In this document: positions 17,816-25,907 of the stretch, piece by piece
Position numbering within the stretch: position 1 is the stretch's first letter
Layout of the letters: each line of letters starts with the position of its first letter
From: Halosolutus gelatinilyticus
Lineage (GTDB): Archaea; Halobacteriota; Halobacteria; Halobacteriales; Natrialbaceae
Assembly: GCF_023028105.1 (NCBI RefSeq)
Contig: NZ_CP095491.1
Coordinates: 930,001 to 994,000 of the forward strand
Direction of reading: 5' to 3'
Length of the DNA: 64,000 bases
The notes under the pieces: model-generated
Databases searched by the model: none
What the model saw: the letters and a program-made list of their open reading frames with translations, nothing else
What the model was told of the DNA's origin: nothing
Position numbers and translations under genes: made by a program

Positions 17816-18274
17816 ATGACCAACGTAACGTACGTCGAGAAGGCCTGCGCATACGTCACGCGCAACTCGGGCGAGTTACTGGTCTTCGAGGGCCCGGGTC
17901 ACGACGGCTTGCAGATTCCGAAGGGGACGCTCGAACCGGGGGAGTCACCGCGGGACGCGCTGTTCCGGGAGGTGATGGAGGAGAGCGGCCTCGGGACGTT
18001 GAACGCGACCCGCCACCTCTCGACCGACGTCTGGACCCGCCGGCGATCGCCGCCCAAACGATACGTCCGCCACTTCTTCCACGCGATGGTCCACGAACCC
18101 CGCGATCGGTGGATCCACACCGTCGCCGACGGCGGCGAGGAACACGGCTCCGAGTTCGAACTCTACTGGATCGACCCGACGACCGACCGCCAGTTCGCGC
18201 TCGATCTCGACGACTACGTCTCGCTCCTGCCGAGCGCCGATCGGGCCGGCGATACCCCGCAGGCCGCCGACTGA
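17816..18274 (+). CDS. NUDIX hydrolase
   Basis: Protein of 152 aa. A complete NUDIX box lies at about residues 40-62: G-x5-E-x7-R-E-x2-E-E-x-G, seen as GTLEPGESPRDALFREVMEE followed by SGL. Family members hydrolyse nucleoside diphosphates linked to another moiety, using Mg2+ held by the REXXEE glutamates. Substrate unknown. The preceding gene ends at 17708. The start at 17816 (MTNVTYVEKACAYVTR) is chosen because an AT-rich CTTTTATC lies about 30 bp upstream and the NUDIX fold starts at once. Confidence 0.9.
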   Translation: MTNVTYVEKACAYVTRNSGELLVFEGPGHDGLQIPKGTLEPGESPRDALFREVMEESGLGTLNATRHLSTDVWTRRRSPPKRYVRHFFHAMVHEPRDRWIHTVADGGEEHGSEFELYWIDPTTDRQFALDLDDYVSLLPSADRAGDTPQAAD

Positions 18275-18372
18275 CTCCCGCTCAGTCTTCGCCGACGGCG
18301 TACCGAAGACGATAGCCCGACCGCACGCGCGAGGGGAACTCGCGGACCGCCGGGTGTCGACGGCGCCTCGGC

Positions 18373-19824
18373 TCACTTCGAGAGCGCCCGCTTCACGGCC
18401 GCGGCGACGGTCGTCGCCTTTTCGGCCAGATCCTCGGCCACCAGTCCGTCGGCGACGGCGTCCTCGAGTTCATCCTCGTCGACGATCGCGACCGACCCGT
18501 CCGGGCGCTTGATCACGTCGACGTAGAGGTCGACGTACCGGGCGCAGTCGGGGAACAGTTCGACCGGCGTGCAGACGTTGACGTAGGTTCCCTTGGCGGC
18601 GCCGTCCGCGCTCTTGTACGTCGTCGGGTACCACCACCGGCCCTCGCGGAACTTCGTCACGGCGACGTCGCCGTCTTCCTTGGGCACGTCGAGCGCGTCG
18701 TAGGTGCCGCCGCCGCGCATCGATCGCTCGACGGTCATCGAACCGTCCGCGTCCCGCGCCGTGACCTCACCGCGGCCGAGCGAGATCAATCGACCGTCGG
18801 GTTTGCCGTGGTCGATTTCGAGCCGATCGCCTCGCGCGGGGCCGAACTGGCGGGCGACGGCGTCGAACGGGAAGTCGGCATCGACGGTGGCCCCTCCGTC
18901 GGCGGATTCGGTCCCCGCCGACCCGCAGATCGCCTCCGCGAAGTCCACGGCGGCGCTCGCGGCCCGATCGGCCGCCTTGGTCCGGTGGTGGCCCGCCATC
19001 GTCGTCTCGACCGCCCGGCGGACGCGGTCCAGCGCGAATCGCGACTCGCGGCCGAACCAGAGCCAGACGGTCCGCTGTGGGGTCGCCAACTCGGCCGGGT
19101 CGTCGGGTTCGTCCGGCGCGCCGTCGAGTTCGGCTTCGAGCGATCGGACGCGGTCGACGGCTCGGCCGAGTGCGTCGCCCATCGCCTCGAGATCCGCGTC
19201 GGCCGCGCCGTGCTGCCAGCGTAGGCCCCACCCGTCGGGGACGTCGGCCGAGAGGAGGTCGGTCATGCCGACGAGTTCGTCCGCGCGCTCGCCCCGCAGG
19301 GCGGCCGAGACGCCGCTGCGATCGCGCGAGAGGGTGCAGAGTCCGTCGCCGACGTCGAGCGTCGGCACGACCCGCGGCCGATCGTCGTCCCACGGCGGCG
19401 TCGGCTCGCGGACCTGCACGCGGTACCGGTTCCCGCCGTCGACGTAGCCGTTCACGTCGTCGTACTTGAGATAGCCTCGACGGCCGCCACCGAGGTCGAC
19501 GACCGCGCCGCCGCCACCGCCGGCGTCGAGCACTTCGGCGTCGTACACCGCGCCCCGGGGAACGTCGGCGTCCCAGGCGAACGCGTCGATCGCGATCGAG
19601 CCGAGTTCGTCGACGACGGCCGCGACGGCGTCGGATTCGCCGGAGACCTCGAGACCCTGCCTGTCACGGGTCGTCTCGATCGAGACGAGCGCCGGTGCGG
19701 TCGCGAAGGCGTCGTCGAACCGCTCCCGGATCGGTTCGGAGGCCTGGACGACGTCGAGCCCGTTCTCGGTCAGGCGCTGTGTCACTGCGGTCGCGTAGAT
19801 GCCGCGGACGCGAACGGTCGTCAC
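18373..19824 (-). CDS. FAU-1 family RNA-binding protein / ribonuclease
   Basis: Protein of 483 aa. It matches the archaeal FAU-1 family: an N-terminal region (residues 1-130) with an S1-like RNA-binding barrel (GGGGAVVDLGGGRRGYLKYDDV is the strand region) related to RNase E/G, and a C-terminal DUF402-type domain. The DUF402-type part is seen in WWYPTTYKSADGAAKGTYVN and RYVDLYVDVIKRPDGSVAIVDEDELEDAV. FAU-1 of Pyrococcus binds AU-rich RNA and has been linked to 5S rRNA maturation. The gene lies 43 bp downstream of the DUF protein at 19868-20245, probably in one transcript. Confidence 0.88.
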   Translation of the reverse strand: MTTVRVRGIYATAVTQRLTENGLDVVQASEPIRERFDDAFATAPALVSIETTRDRQGLEVSGESDAVAAVVDELGSIAIDAFAWDADVPRGAVYDAEVLDAGGGGGAVVDLGGGRRGYLKYDDVNGYVDGGNRYRVQVREPTPPWDDDRPRVVPTLDVGDGLCTLSRDRSGVSAALRGERADELVGMTDLLSADVPDGWGLRWQHGAADADLEAMGDALGRAVDRVRSLEAELDGAPDEPDDPAELATPQRTVWLWFGRESRFALDRVRRAVETTMAGHHRTKAADRAASAAVDFAEAICGSAGTESADGGATVDADFPFDAVARQFGPARGDRLEIDHGKPDGRLISLGRGEVTARDADGSMTVERSMRGGGTYDALDVPKEDGDVAVTKFREGRWWYPTTYKSADGAAKGTYVNVCTPVELFPDCARYVDLYVDVIKRPDGSVAIVDEDELEDAVADGLVAEDLAEKATTVAAAVKRALSK

Positions 19825-19867
19825 GCTCGTCCCTCCGTCGATTGGCGACTGACTTCCGCCACGGCGA

Positions 19868-20245
19868 TCACCGGAGCGTCTCCCGATCGGCCGCGAACCG
19901 AACCCGATCGTGGATCGTCGGCCCGAGCGTCAGTTCGACGATGTCGTCCCCCAGGATCCGACCGCCCTCGACGTAGACGCCCCACGTGTCGAAGCGGAGC
20001 CAGCCGCGCATCTCGTCGGCGTGCGTGGTGAGGTCGAGCGAGTCAACCGTGTGCTCGGGATACTCGTCTCGCGAGTGGGCCATGTCCATGTCGGAGTAGA
20101 CCGTCTCGCGGCCGTCGAAAAAGGCCTCGAGCGCCGCCGCGTCCTCGGCGACGGCCTCGACGATCGCCTCGGAGGCGGCCCGCAGGTCGTCGGTATCGAG
20201 ACCGACGTCGCGAAGCGCCTGCTGCGTGCGCTGATCGAAGTGCAT
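19868..20245 (-). CDS. conserved haloarchaeal protein of unknown function (DUF7532-like)
   Basis: Protein of 125 aa, acidic and apparently soluble. It has a helical N-terminus (MHFDQRTQQALRDVGLDTDDL) and a beta-rich C-terminus: MRGWLRFDTWGVYVEGGRIL, then VELTLGPTIHDRVRFA. The central MDMAHSRDEYPEHTVDSLDL segment is characteristic of this haloarchaeal family, which I believe corresponds to DUF7532. It is probably co-transcribed with the FAU-1 gene downstream. Function unknown. Confidence 0.75.
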   Translation of the reverse strand: MHFDQRTQQALRDVGLDTDDLRAASEAIVEAVAEDAAALEAFFDGRETVYSDMDMAHSRDEYPEHTVDSLDLTTHADEMRGWLRFDTWGVYVEGGRILGDDIVELTLGPTIHDRVRFAADRETLR

Positions 20246-20347
20246 ACGGGCGGGTTCGGACGGGAGGGCTTTGTGGATTCCGAGTTCGCCGCGTCGGTCA
20301 GTCGACGGTCGATCGGTTGGCGATCCGTCGTCACCGGCCGATCGGCG

Positions 20348-20506
20348 TTAGTCGTCGGCGGGACTCTCGGCCGTTTCGGAGGAACCGACGGCGGTCGGTG
20401 TCGTCTCTCGCGACTCCGCGGAGACGCCGTTCTCGACATCGTCCGCGTCGGCGTCGTCCGATGTGGGCGGTGCGGTGTAGAGGATTCCGCGGCTTCGGCT
20501 GTACAT
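20348..20506 (-). CDS. small acidic protein (52 aa)
   Basis: Short frame from the ATG ending at 20506 to a TAA at 20348-20350. It begins MYSRSRGILYTAPPTSDDAD and ends in a Ser/Glu/Asp-rich tail (...SSETAESPADD). The composition fits the haloarchaeal proteome. On the minus strand an AT-rich TGTATAAGG lies about 40 bp upstream. No domain recognised; coding status is inferred from composition, start, stop and promoter only. Confidence 0.5.
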   Translation of the reverse strand: MYSRSRGILYTAPPTSDDADADDVENGVSAESRETTPTAVGSSETAESPADD

Positions 20507-20627
20507 GATTGTCGGCTATCGCGTCCGTGGTAGGATAAGCATCCCCCTTATACAGATCACGAGAGTCAATATCATACTAGGTCGACCGCGCCGAACGCTT
20601 ACCGGTTAGGCCATCGTACCGGTCGGC

Positions 20628-21635
20628 ATGCAGCGCAGGCGCGACCCGGTAGACAGAGCGAGCGACGGATCGACCGATCTGTACGACGTCTCGACGTGGG
20701 AGCCCAGATCGATCGTCGATCTGCTCGCGTACACGATCTACAACGGCATCAGCTACGGGTTTCGCGCGATCGTCCTCGCGGTGGCGCTCGGGATCACGCT
20801 CGCCCTGCTCGTGCAACCGGCGGTGCTCGTCCTCGACGATCCGTGGCTCGGCGCGTTCTTCGGCCTCTCGATCGTCCCGGCGGCGTTGCTCGCGGCCTTC
20901 ATCTGGTACACCGACATCACGACGAGCGAGCCGCTCCGCCTGCTCGTCGCGACGTTCGTGCTGGCGGTCCTCTTCGCGACGTTCGCCGCGGTCGTGAACT
21001 CGGTGATGGCGCCGTATATCCAGCCGATCGCGATCGTCGGTCCGATCCTCTTTTTCTACCTGATCGTCGGTCCGGTCGAGGAGACGGTGAAACTCCTCGC
21101 GGTTCGCGTGTACGCCTACCGCAGCGACTCCTTCGACGCGGTGGTCGACGGAGCAGTCTACGGCGCGGTCGCCGGACTGGGATTCGCCGCGATCGAGAAC
21201 GCGATCTACATCGCGGGAACGGTGTCGGAGGCGCAGGTCGGGATCGTCTCCGCCGCGACCGGCATCGCGACCGTCCGGGCGCTCGTCGGCCCCGGCCACG
21301 TGATCTACTCCGCGATCGCGGGCTACTACCTCGGCCTGGCGAAGTTCAACCGGGAGTACGCCGGTCCGCTCGTGGTCAAGGGGCTGCTCGTGGCGTCGTT
21401 CGTCCACGCGACGTACAACACCACCGTCGGGATCGTTCCCGGCCTGATCGCCAGCGCCGTCCCGATCGGTCCCGGACTCGCGTTCATCGCCTACGTGGTC
21501 GTCTACGACGCCGCGATCGGCTACTATCTCTACCGGAAAATCGCCCGGTACCGCCGGGCCTACCGCGCGGCCAGGGACGACACGGGCGAGCCGCCGGAGT
21601 CGGAACTGACCGAATTCGAGCCCTCGCAGCGCTGA
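20628..21635 (+). CDS. PrsW-type intramembrane protease
   Basis: Protein of 335 aa with about eight membrane helices. Family hallmarks are GPVEETVKLLAVRVYA (the E-E-x-x-K motif, about residues 147-151), AVYGAVAGLGFAAIENAIY (G-x-G-F-A-x-x-E-N, about 178-196) and, in later helices, GHVIYSAIAGYYLG and VVASFVHATYN-like histidines; these glutamates and histidines form the putative metal site. PrsW enzymes cleave membrane-embedded regulators such as anti-sigma factors in bacteria; haloarchaeal substrates are unknown. Possible partners are not evident nearby. Confidence 0.88.
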   Translation: MQRRRDPVDRASDGSTDLYDVSTWEPRSIVDLLAYTIYNGISYGFRAIVLAVALGITLALLVQPAVLVLDDPWLGAFFGLSIVPAALLAAFIWYTDITTSEPLRLLVATFVLAVLFATFAAVVNSVMAPYIQPIAIVGPILFFYLIVGPVEETVKLLAVRVYAYRSDSFDAVVDGAVYGAVAGLGFAAIENAIYIAGTVSEAQVGIVSAATGIATVRALVGPGHVIYSAIAGYYLGLAKFNREYAGPLVVKGLLVASFVHATYNTTVGIVPGLIASAVPIGPGLAFIAYVVVYDAAIGYYLYRKIARYRRAYRAARDDTGEPPESELTEFEPSQR

Positions 21636-21737
21636 TCGGGCCGTACGGGAACCGAGCAGTTCGACTTCGGCCGCTGTGCCGTCTCGCGCGCGGTTGCAGG
21701 CAGCACAGGCTTGCGGCGAACCGGCGGAGTGGCGCTC

Positions 21738-23363
21738 ATGTGCGCGACGTTTTCGAGCGGCGACGTCGAGAAGCGGGTCGAAAACGCCAACGGCGAGGAA
21801 ATCGGGGTTATCACGGCGATCGAAGGGAAGGCCGACGTCGCCCGGGTCGAACCGCGATCAGACGTGATGGATTCGACCAGGGCCGCCTTGGGCTGGAGCG
21901 GTACCCATGAGGACACCATTACGATTCACGCGGACGCCGTCGACGAAATATCGAGCCAGGCCGTCCGCCTCCGGGCGGAATCGATGATAGAAACCGACGC
22001 GTCGACGGACGCGTCCCCGGACTCGACTGCGGACGTGGAAAGCGACGATCCCGATCCGCGGAACAAACGCGAGGCCGAGGGACCGACGGTCGTCGAATCG
22101 ACGAGCGAAACGGCCGACGCGGAGCCGTCGCCGGCCGATCCCGCGGGGACGAGCGACCTCGACGAGCGAGACGCGGATCGATCCGGAGACTCCGACGCGG
22201 ACGAGTCCGATGGCGCTGACCCCGACGAAGCCGACGAGTTCGAACCGTTCGACGCCGCCGAGGCGACGACCGCGGCCGAGGAACCCGAACCGATCGGCGA
22301 GCCGGCGATCGATTCCGCGGGGAGCGGTCCGGGCGGCGGCGAGCGCGATTCGACGGCCGTCCCGGACGCCACTGACGACGTGAAAGTGTCGGAGGCGTCG
22401 GAGACCAGCGAACCCGAAGAGCTGAACCTCGCCGACGAACTGAACATCGGGATCGACGCCGACTCGCTCGAGGACGTCGGCGGCTCGGACGACGATCGGG
22501 AGTCCGACCGCGCGGCCGCGAGCGGCGATCGGGACCTGACGGACGATGTGAGCCGGGGCGTCGACGTCGAAGCCGCGGTCGACGACCCCGGCGCCGAGGC
22601 GGGCGACGACGCGAACGACATCGAATCGATGGATCTGGCCGACGCGCTGGACCGCGGCGCCGATCTCGAGTCGGTCGCGGAGGCGGAGGCAGACGAATCG
22701 GACGCCTCGAAGACGATGGAGTTGGCGGCCGAACGCGGCGGAAACGAAGAACCGGCGGCGAAGATCGATCCCGGCGTCGACGCCGTTTCGGCCGCGGAAC
22801 CCGATTCAGAGTCGAAACTGGAGATCGATCCGGAGACGCTCGCCGGCCCGGGAGCCGATCTCGAGTCGGGGACCGAAACGGCGGCCCGCCGGTCGGGTCC
22901 GGACGAGAGCACGTCGACTGCGGACGGCGAAGGCCGATCGGAATCCGACCGCGGCCGATCGTCGAGCCGGTCGTCCGAACGGGGCGGCCGATCATCGCCC
23001 GTCGATGCCGCGTTCGCCGCCCAGCGGACCGCGATGCGGGCGGCGATCGAGGGACCGCTGCAGGTCCAGCGTCGAACGCTCGAACTCACATCGGCGACAA
23101 CGCGAAACTACTTCGAGACGGTCGCCGCGATGACGACGCCCGCGGACGACACTCGGGAGGAACGCCAATCCCTCGAAGCCGCCGAGTCGGAACCGAACGG
23201 CGAGCGCCGCTCGCGGACGCTCGAGGAACGGCGCGAGCACATTCGAGAGCTACAAGACCGGGTGAACGAACGGCTGGACCGCGGGGACGATCGCATCGCG
23301 GACCTCTTCGAGCGGCAGATCGATCTGCTCGAACGGTACCAGCAGCAGCTCGATCGCGACTGA
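21738..23363 (+). CDS. large acidic PRC-barrel protein with coiled-coil C-terminus
   Basis: Protein of 541 aa in three parts. Residues 1-82 form a PRC-barrel-like domain (VEKRVENANGEEIGVITAIE, then STRAALGWSGTHEDTITIHA). It is homologous to the 81-aa protein at 9705-9950. Residues about 83-425 are a low-complexity Asp/Glu/Ser/Ala/Pro linker with semi-repeated LADELNIGIDADSLEDV and LADALDRGADLESVAEA units. Residues about 430-541 are helical: AAFAAQRTAMRAAIEGPLQV, QRRTLELTSATTRNYFETVA, ending in a heptad-like coil (ERREHIRELQDRVNERLDRG). The amphipathic helix region is phasin-like in general appearance, but I cannot assert homology. The start at 21738 is the nearest ATG before the domain. Confidence 0.75.
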   Translation: MCATFSSGDVEKRVENANGEEIGVITAIEGKADVARVEPRSDVMDSTRAALGWSGTHEDTITIHADAVDEISSQAVRLRAESMIETDASTDASPDSTADVESDDPDPRNKREAEGPTVVESTSETADAEPSPADPAGTSDLDERDADRSGDSDADESDGADPDEADEFEPFDAAEATTAAEEPEPIGEPAIDSAGSGPGGGERDSTAVPDATDDVKVSEASETSEPEELNLADELNIGIDADSLEDVGGSDDDRESDRAAASGDRDLTDDVSRGVDVEAAVDDPGAEAGDDANDIESMDLADALDRGADLESVAEAEADESDASKTMELAAERGGNEEPAAKIDPGVDAVSAAEPDSESKLEIDPETLAGPGADLESGTETAARRSGPDESTSTADGEGRSESDRGRSSSRSSERGGRSSPVDAAFAAQRTAMRAAIEGPLQVQRRTLELTSATTRNYFETVAAMTTPADDTREERQSLEAAESEPNGERRSRTLEERREHIRELQDRVNERLDRGDDRIADLFERQIDLLERYQQQLDRD

Positions 23364-23416
23364 TGAGCGACCCCGATCCGATCGACCCGAGCGGGTGCCG
23401 GCGGTCGATCGCTCGC

Positions 23417-24022
23417 TCATTCGAGGTGGGCTTCGAGCAACCGCTCGACGTACTTCGCGAGCACGTCGACCTCGAGGTGGACGGGATCGCCGGGTTCCTT
23501 CTCGGAGAGCGTCGTCAGGTCGTACGTCGTCGGGACGATCGCCGCGGTGACGCGGCCGCGTTCCTGATCTAGCTTCGCGACGGTGAGACTGATCCCGTCG
23601 AGGGTGATCGACCCCTTCTCGACGACGTACCGATCGTACCCCGCGGGGAGTTCGAACTCGAAGTACCAGTCTTCCTCGACCGACTCGACGTCCGCGACGG
23701 TCGCGACCGCGTCGACGTGCCCCTGCACGACGTGGCCGTCGAACCGCCCCGACGCGGGCATCGCTCGCTCCAGGTTCACCGCGTCGCCCGCCGCGAGCTC
23801 GCCGAGATACGTCCGATCGACGGTCTCGCTCGCGAGGAAGACCTCGAACCACGCGTCCTCTTCGTATCGTTCGACGGTGAGGCACGCACCGCTGACGCTG
23901 ACGCTCTGTCCGCGTTCGAGACTCGTCGCGACCTCGTCGGCTCCGATGCGGAGGCGGAGGCCGTCCTCGGTTCGATCGCGCGCGACGATTTCGCCGGTCT
24001 CCTCGACGATTCCCGTGAACAT
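23417..24022 (-). CDS. ribE: riboflavin synthase
   Basis: Protein of 201 aa, standard length for the alpha-subunit type enzyme that dismutates two 6,7-dimethyl-8-ribityllumazines into riboflavin. It begins MFTGIVEETGEI, the universal start of this family. It shows the two tandem lumazine-binding barrels: first with VSVSGACLTVERYEEDAWFE and RAMPASGRFDGHVVQGHVD, second with GSITLDGISLTVAKLDQERG and IVPTTYDLTTL. Many archaea use a different, RibC-type synthase; haloarchaea use this bacterial-type form. Confidence 0.95.
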   Translation of the reverse strand: MFTGIVEETGEIVARDRTEDGLRLRIGADEVATSLERGQSVSVSGACLTVERYEEDAWFEVFLASETVDRTYLGELAAGDAVNLERAMPASGRFDGHVVQGHVDAVATVADVESVEEDWYFEFELPAGYDRYVVEKGSITLDGISLTVAKLDQERGRVTAAIVPTTYDLTTLSEKEPGDPVHLEVDVLAKYVERLLEAHLE

Positions 24023-24042
24023 ACTCGTAGCTGCGAGCGGAC

Positions 24043-24050
24043 GGATAAAG
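24043..24050 (-). promoter_or_regulatory. TATA box of ribE
   Basis: CTTTATCC on the minus strand, 21-28 bp upstream of the ATG at 24022, indicating a leaderless transcript. Confidence 0.5.
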
Positions 24051-24154
24051 ACGTTCCGAATCCGGTACGAGTAACAATTTCGAGATGGATAACCGTCCGG
24101 TGACGCGTTCGACAGTCGCCGCGCTTTTGACGAGACTCGTCCTATCGGCGTCCA

Positions 24155-24409
24155 ATGGCAGGCATCATCGACACGGTCAAACTCGCGGGGACCCTCGTGC
24201 TGGCACTTCCGGCGGCGCTGGCCGGTCTCGATCTGCTGCTGGTTCGCGGTGAGACGTTCACCGGCGGTGCATTAATCGTCCTCGCCGTTCTGCTCGTCGT
24301 CGTCCAGCAGCGGCTCACCACGCCGGGCGACGTGCCCGAACTCGTCGCCAAGCGGCTCTTCGGATCCGTCGTGAAAGAGCCGGAATCCGACACCGAACCG
24401 GACGAGTGA
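24155..24409 (+). CDS. small membrane protein (DUF7533-like)
   Basis: Protein of 84 aa with two membrane helices: LAGTLVLALPAALAGLDLLL and FTGGALIVLAVLLVVV. A conserved QQRLTTPGDVPELVAKRLFG segment and a short acidic tail follow. It fits a haloarchaeal family of about 80 aa that I believe is DUF7533. A CTTTTGA element lies 25-31 bp upstream of the ATG. Function unknown. Confidence 0.75.
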   Translation: MAGIIDTVKLAGTLVLALPAALAGLDLLLVRGETFTGGALIVLAVLLVVVQQRLTTPGDVPELVAKRLFGSVVKEPESDTEPDE

Positions 24410-24559
24410 AACGGCTCGCCCCGGCGATCGGGCAATTCGAGTTCCGAACCGCGAATTCGGGAGACGAGTGCCGACGCCGATGTTCGAGACGCGTCGCCGC
24501 CGATCGCGTAATCTTTCTCCTCGACCGCGTCGAAAAATTCGACCGGCGTTCTCGAAACC

Positions 24560-24769
24560 ATGGCAGCGACACAAACGCATGAAGCGCTTCCGACGTGGAT
24601 CGGTATCTGTCTCTCCGTTCTCTTAGCCCTGGGTCTCGCCTGGGCCTTCCTGACGGCGAACATCATCGCGTTCGTCGTGATTCTCGTCTCAGTCGGATTG
24701 ACGGCGTTTACCCTTCACCTGTTCTACCGGCTGGTCCGCGCCGTCGAGCGCATCGCCGAACGGATGTAA
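24560..24769 (+). CDS. small two-helix membrane protein, paralog of the one at 60221-60439
   Basis: Protein of 69 aa: a polar N-terminus (MAATQTHEALPTW), two helices (IGICLSVLLALGLAWAFL and IIAFVVILVSVGLTAFTL), and a charged juxtamembrane end, HLFYRLVRAVERIAERM. The final segment closely matches YLFYRLVLAVERMSYRL of the 72-aa protein at 60221-60439. This indicates a family of tiny membrane proteins in this genome. Function unknown. Confidence 0.75.
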   Translation: MAATQTHEALPTWIGICLSVLLALGLAWAFLTANIIAFVVILVSVGLTAFTLHLFYRLVRAVERIAERM

Positions 24770-24812
24770 CGCCGGAGCGATCGGCTCCGAACCGCGGGGC
24801 CGTCTCCCGACC

Positions 24813-25907
24813 CTATTCCGGATACGCCGACGGCGCGATCGATCGCGACGGTGCCGCGAGCCACTCGACCCCGGCGTCAGCCCTCGCGAGCAGGTCCGCG
24901 AGTCGGATCCAGCGGTCGGGCGCGAACTCGACGGCGGCCTCGATTCGAACTACCGATCGGGATTCGATCCGGTCGCCCCCATCACGGGGTCGCTCGGCGG
25001 ATTCGAGGCCGACGCCCGCCACTCGCGTCTCGATCGGACGCTCGCCGAACCCGAAGCCGCGGATTTCGGCTTCGAGATCCGCCTCGACCGCGGTCACGGA
25101 GTGGGCGTCGGCCGTGAGCATCGCCCGCGCCGAGCGGAACGCCTGCGTGACGCCGACGTGCGCCCGTCGCTCCTCGCCGCCCTCGCTGTCGACGACGAGG
25201 GTCCGGACGAGGCCGCCGTAGTAGCCCGTCGACTCGCGAGGTGCGACGGCGACGACGATCGGCTCTCCGGGTCGAAGCCCCGCGCCGCGATCCGGGAGCG
25301 TAACCGCCGTGTTTCGGTCCGGAAAGCCGCCCGCCGCGACGATCGCCTCGTCGATCGTCCGTCGCAGCCGGTCGGCCGTCACCGCTCGTCCGGCGGCCAC
25401 GAGCCGGCCGTCCTCGACCGTCGCGTCGGCGAGCAGTGCCCCGCCCCGCCGAAGTCCGGCCGCCGCGGCCGACTGGGCCGCCTCGATTCGAGCGCGCTCG
25501 TCGCTCATCTTTTTCGATCGCGCGCGCTCGACGGCGTCCGTCGAGGCGAGCGAAAAGCCCGCCCGTTCGAGGTAGAGCGCCGCGTCGTGCGGGATCCGGG
25601 CCGGCGTGAGGACGGTCCCCGTTCCGACCCGCTCGGCCAGTTTCGCGGCCAGGTCGTCGGCCGGATGGCCCGACGCGCGGTCGCTCGAAACTGCGTACCA
25701 CTCGGCACCGTCGAACGCGATCGCGCGGGTATCAGCGGCTCGGGACGCCGAACCGTCGGTGAACGATCGCGAACCGGCGGCGGCCGATCGACAGTACCGG
25801 ATCGCGGGATCGCGATCGGGACCGGCGTGGGCGAACGCGACCGCGCCGCGGGATTCGAGCGCCGCCGCCAGCGCTTCCGCGAGCGGCGTTCCGTCGCGGC
25901 CGGTCAC
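24813..25907 (-). CDS. M24 (creatinase/aminopeptidase-fold) family protein, probably without metal ligands
   Basis: Protein of 364 aa starting at a GTG (25905-25907) that overlaps the helicase stop (GTGA), implying translational coupling. The N-terminal part resembles the prolidase N-domain (AVAFAHAGPDRDPAIRY, then SDRASGHPADDLA...). The C-terminal half follows the pita-bread layout (LRRTIDEAIVAAGGFPDRNT, then LRPGEPIVVAVAPRESTGYY, then GGLVRTLVV). However, the positions of the usual ligands are changed: the D-x-G...SD-x-TRT region reads VAVAP...YYGGLVRT, and the GHG region reads VAGVGLES. I infer a non-catalytic or altered protein. Confidence 0.75.
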   Translation of the reverse strand: MTGRDGTPLAEALAAALESRGAVAFAHAGPDRDPAIRYCRSAAAGSRSFTDGSASRAADTRAIAFDGAEWYAVSSDRASGHPADDLAAKLAERVGTGTVLTPARIPHDAALYLERAGFSLASTDAVERARSKKMSDERARIEAAQSAAAAGLRRGGALLADATVEDGRLVAAGRAVTADRLRRTIDEAIVAAGGFPDRNTAVTLPDRGAGLRPGEPIVVAVAPRESTGYYGGLVRTLVVDSEGGEERRAHVGVTQAFRSARAMLTADAHSVTAVEADLEAEIRGFGFGERPIETRVAGVGLESAERPRDGGDRIESRSVVRIEAAVEFAPDRWIRLADLLARADAGVEWLAAPSRSIAPSAYPE

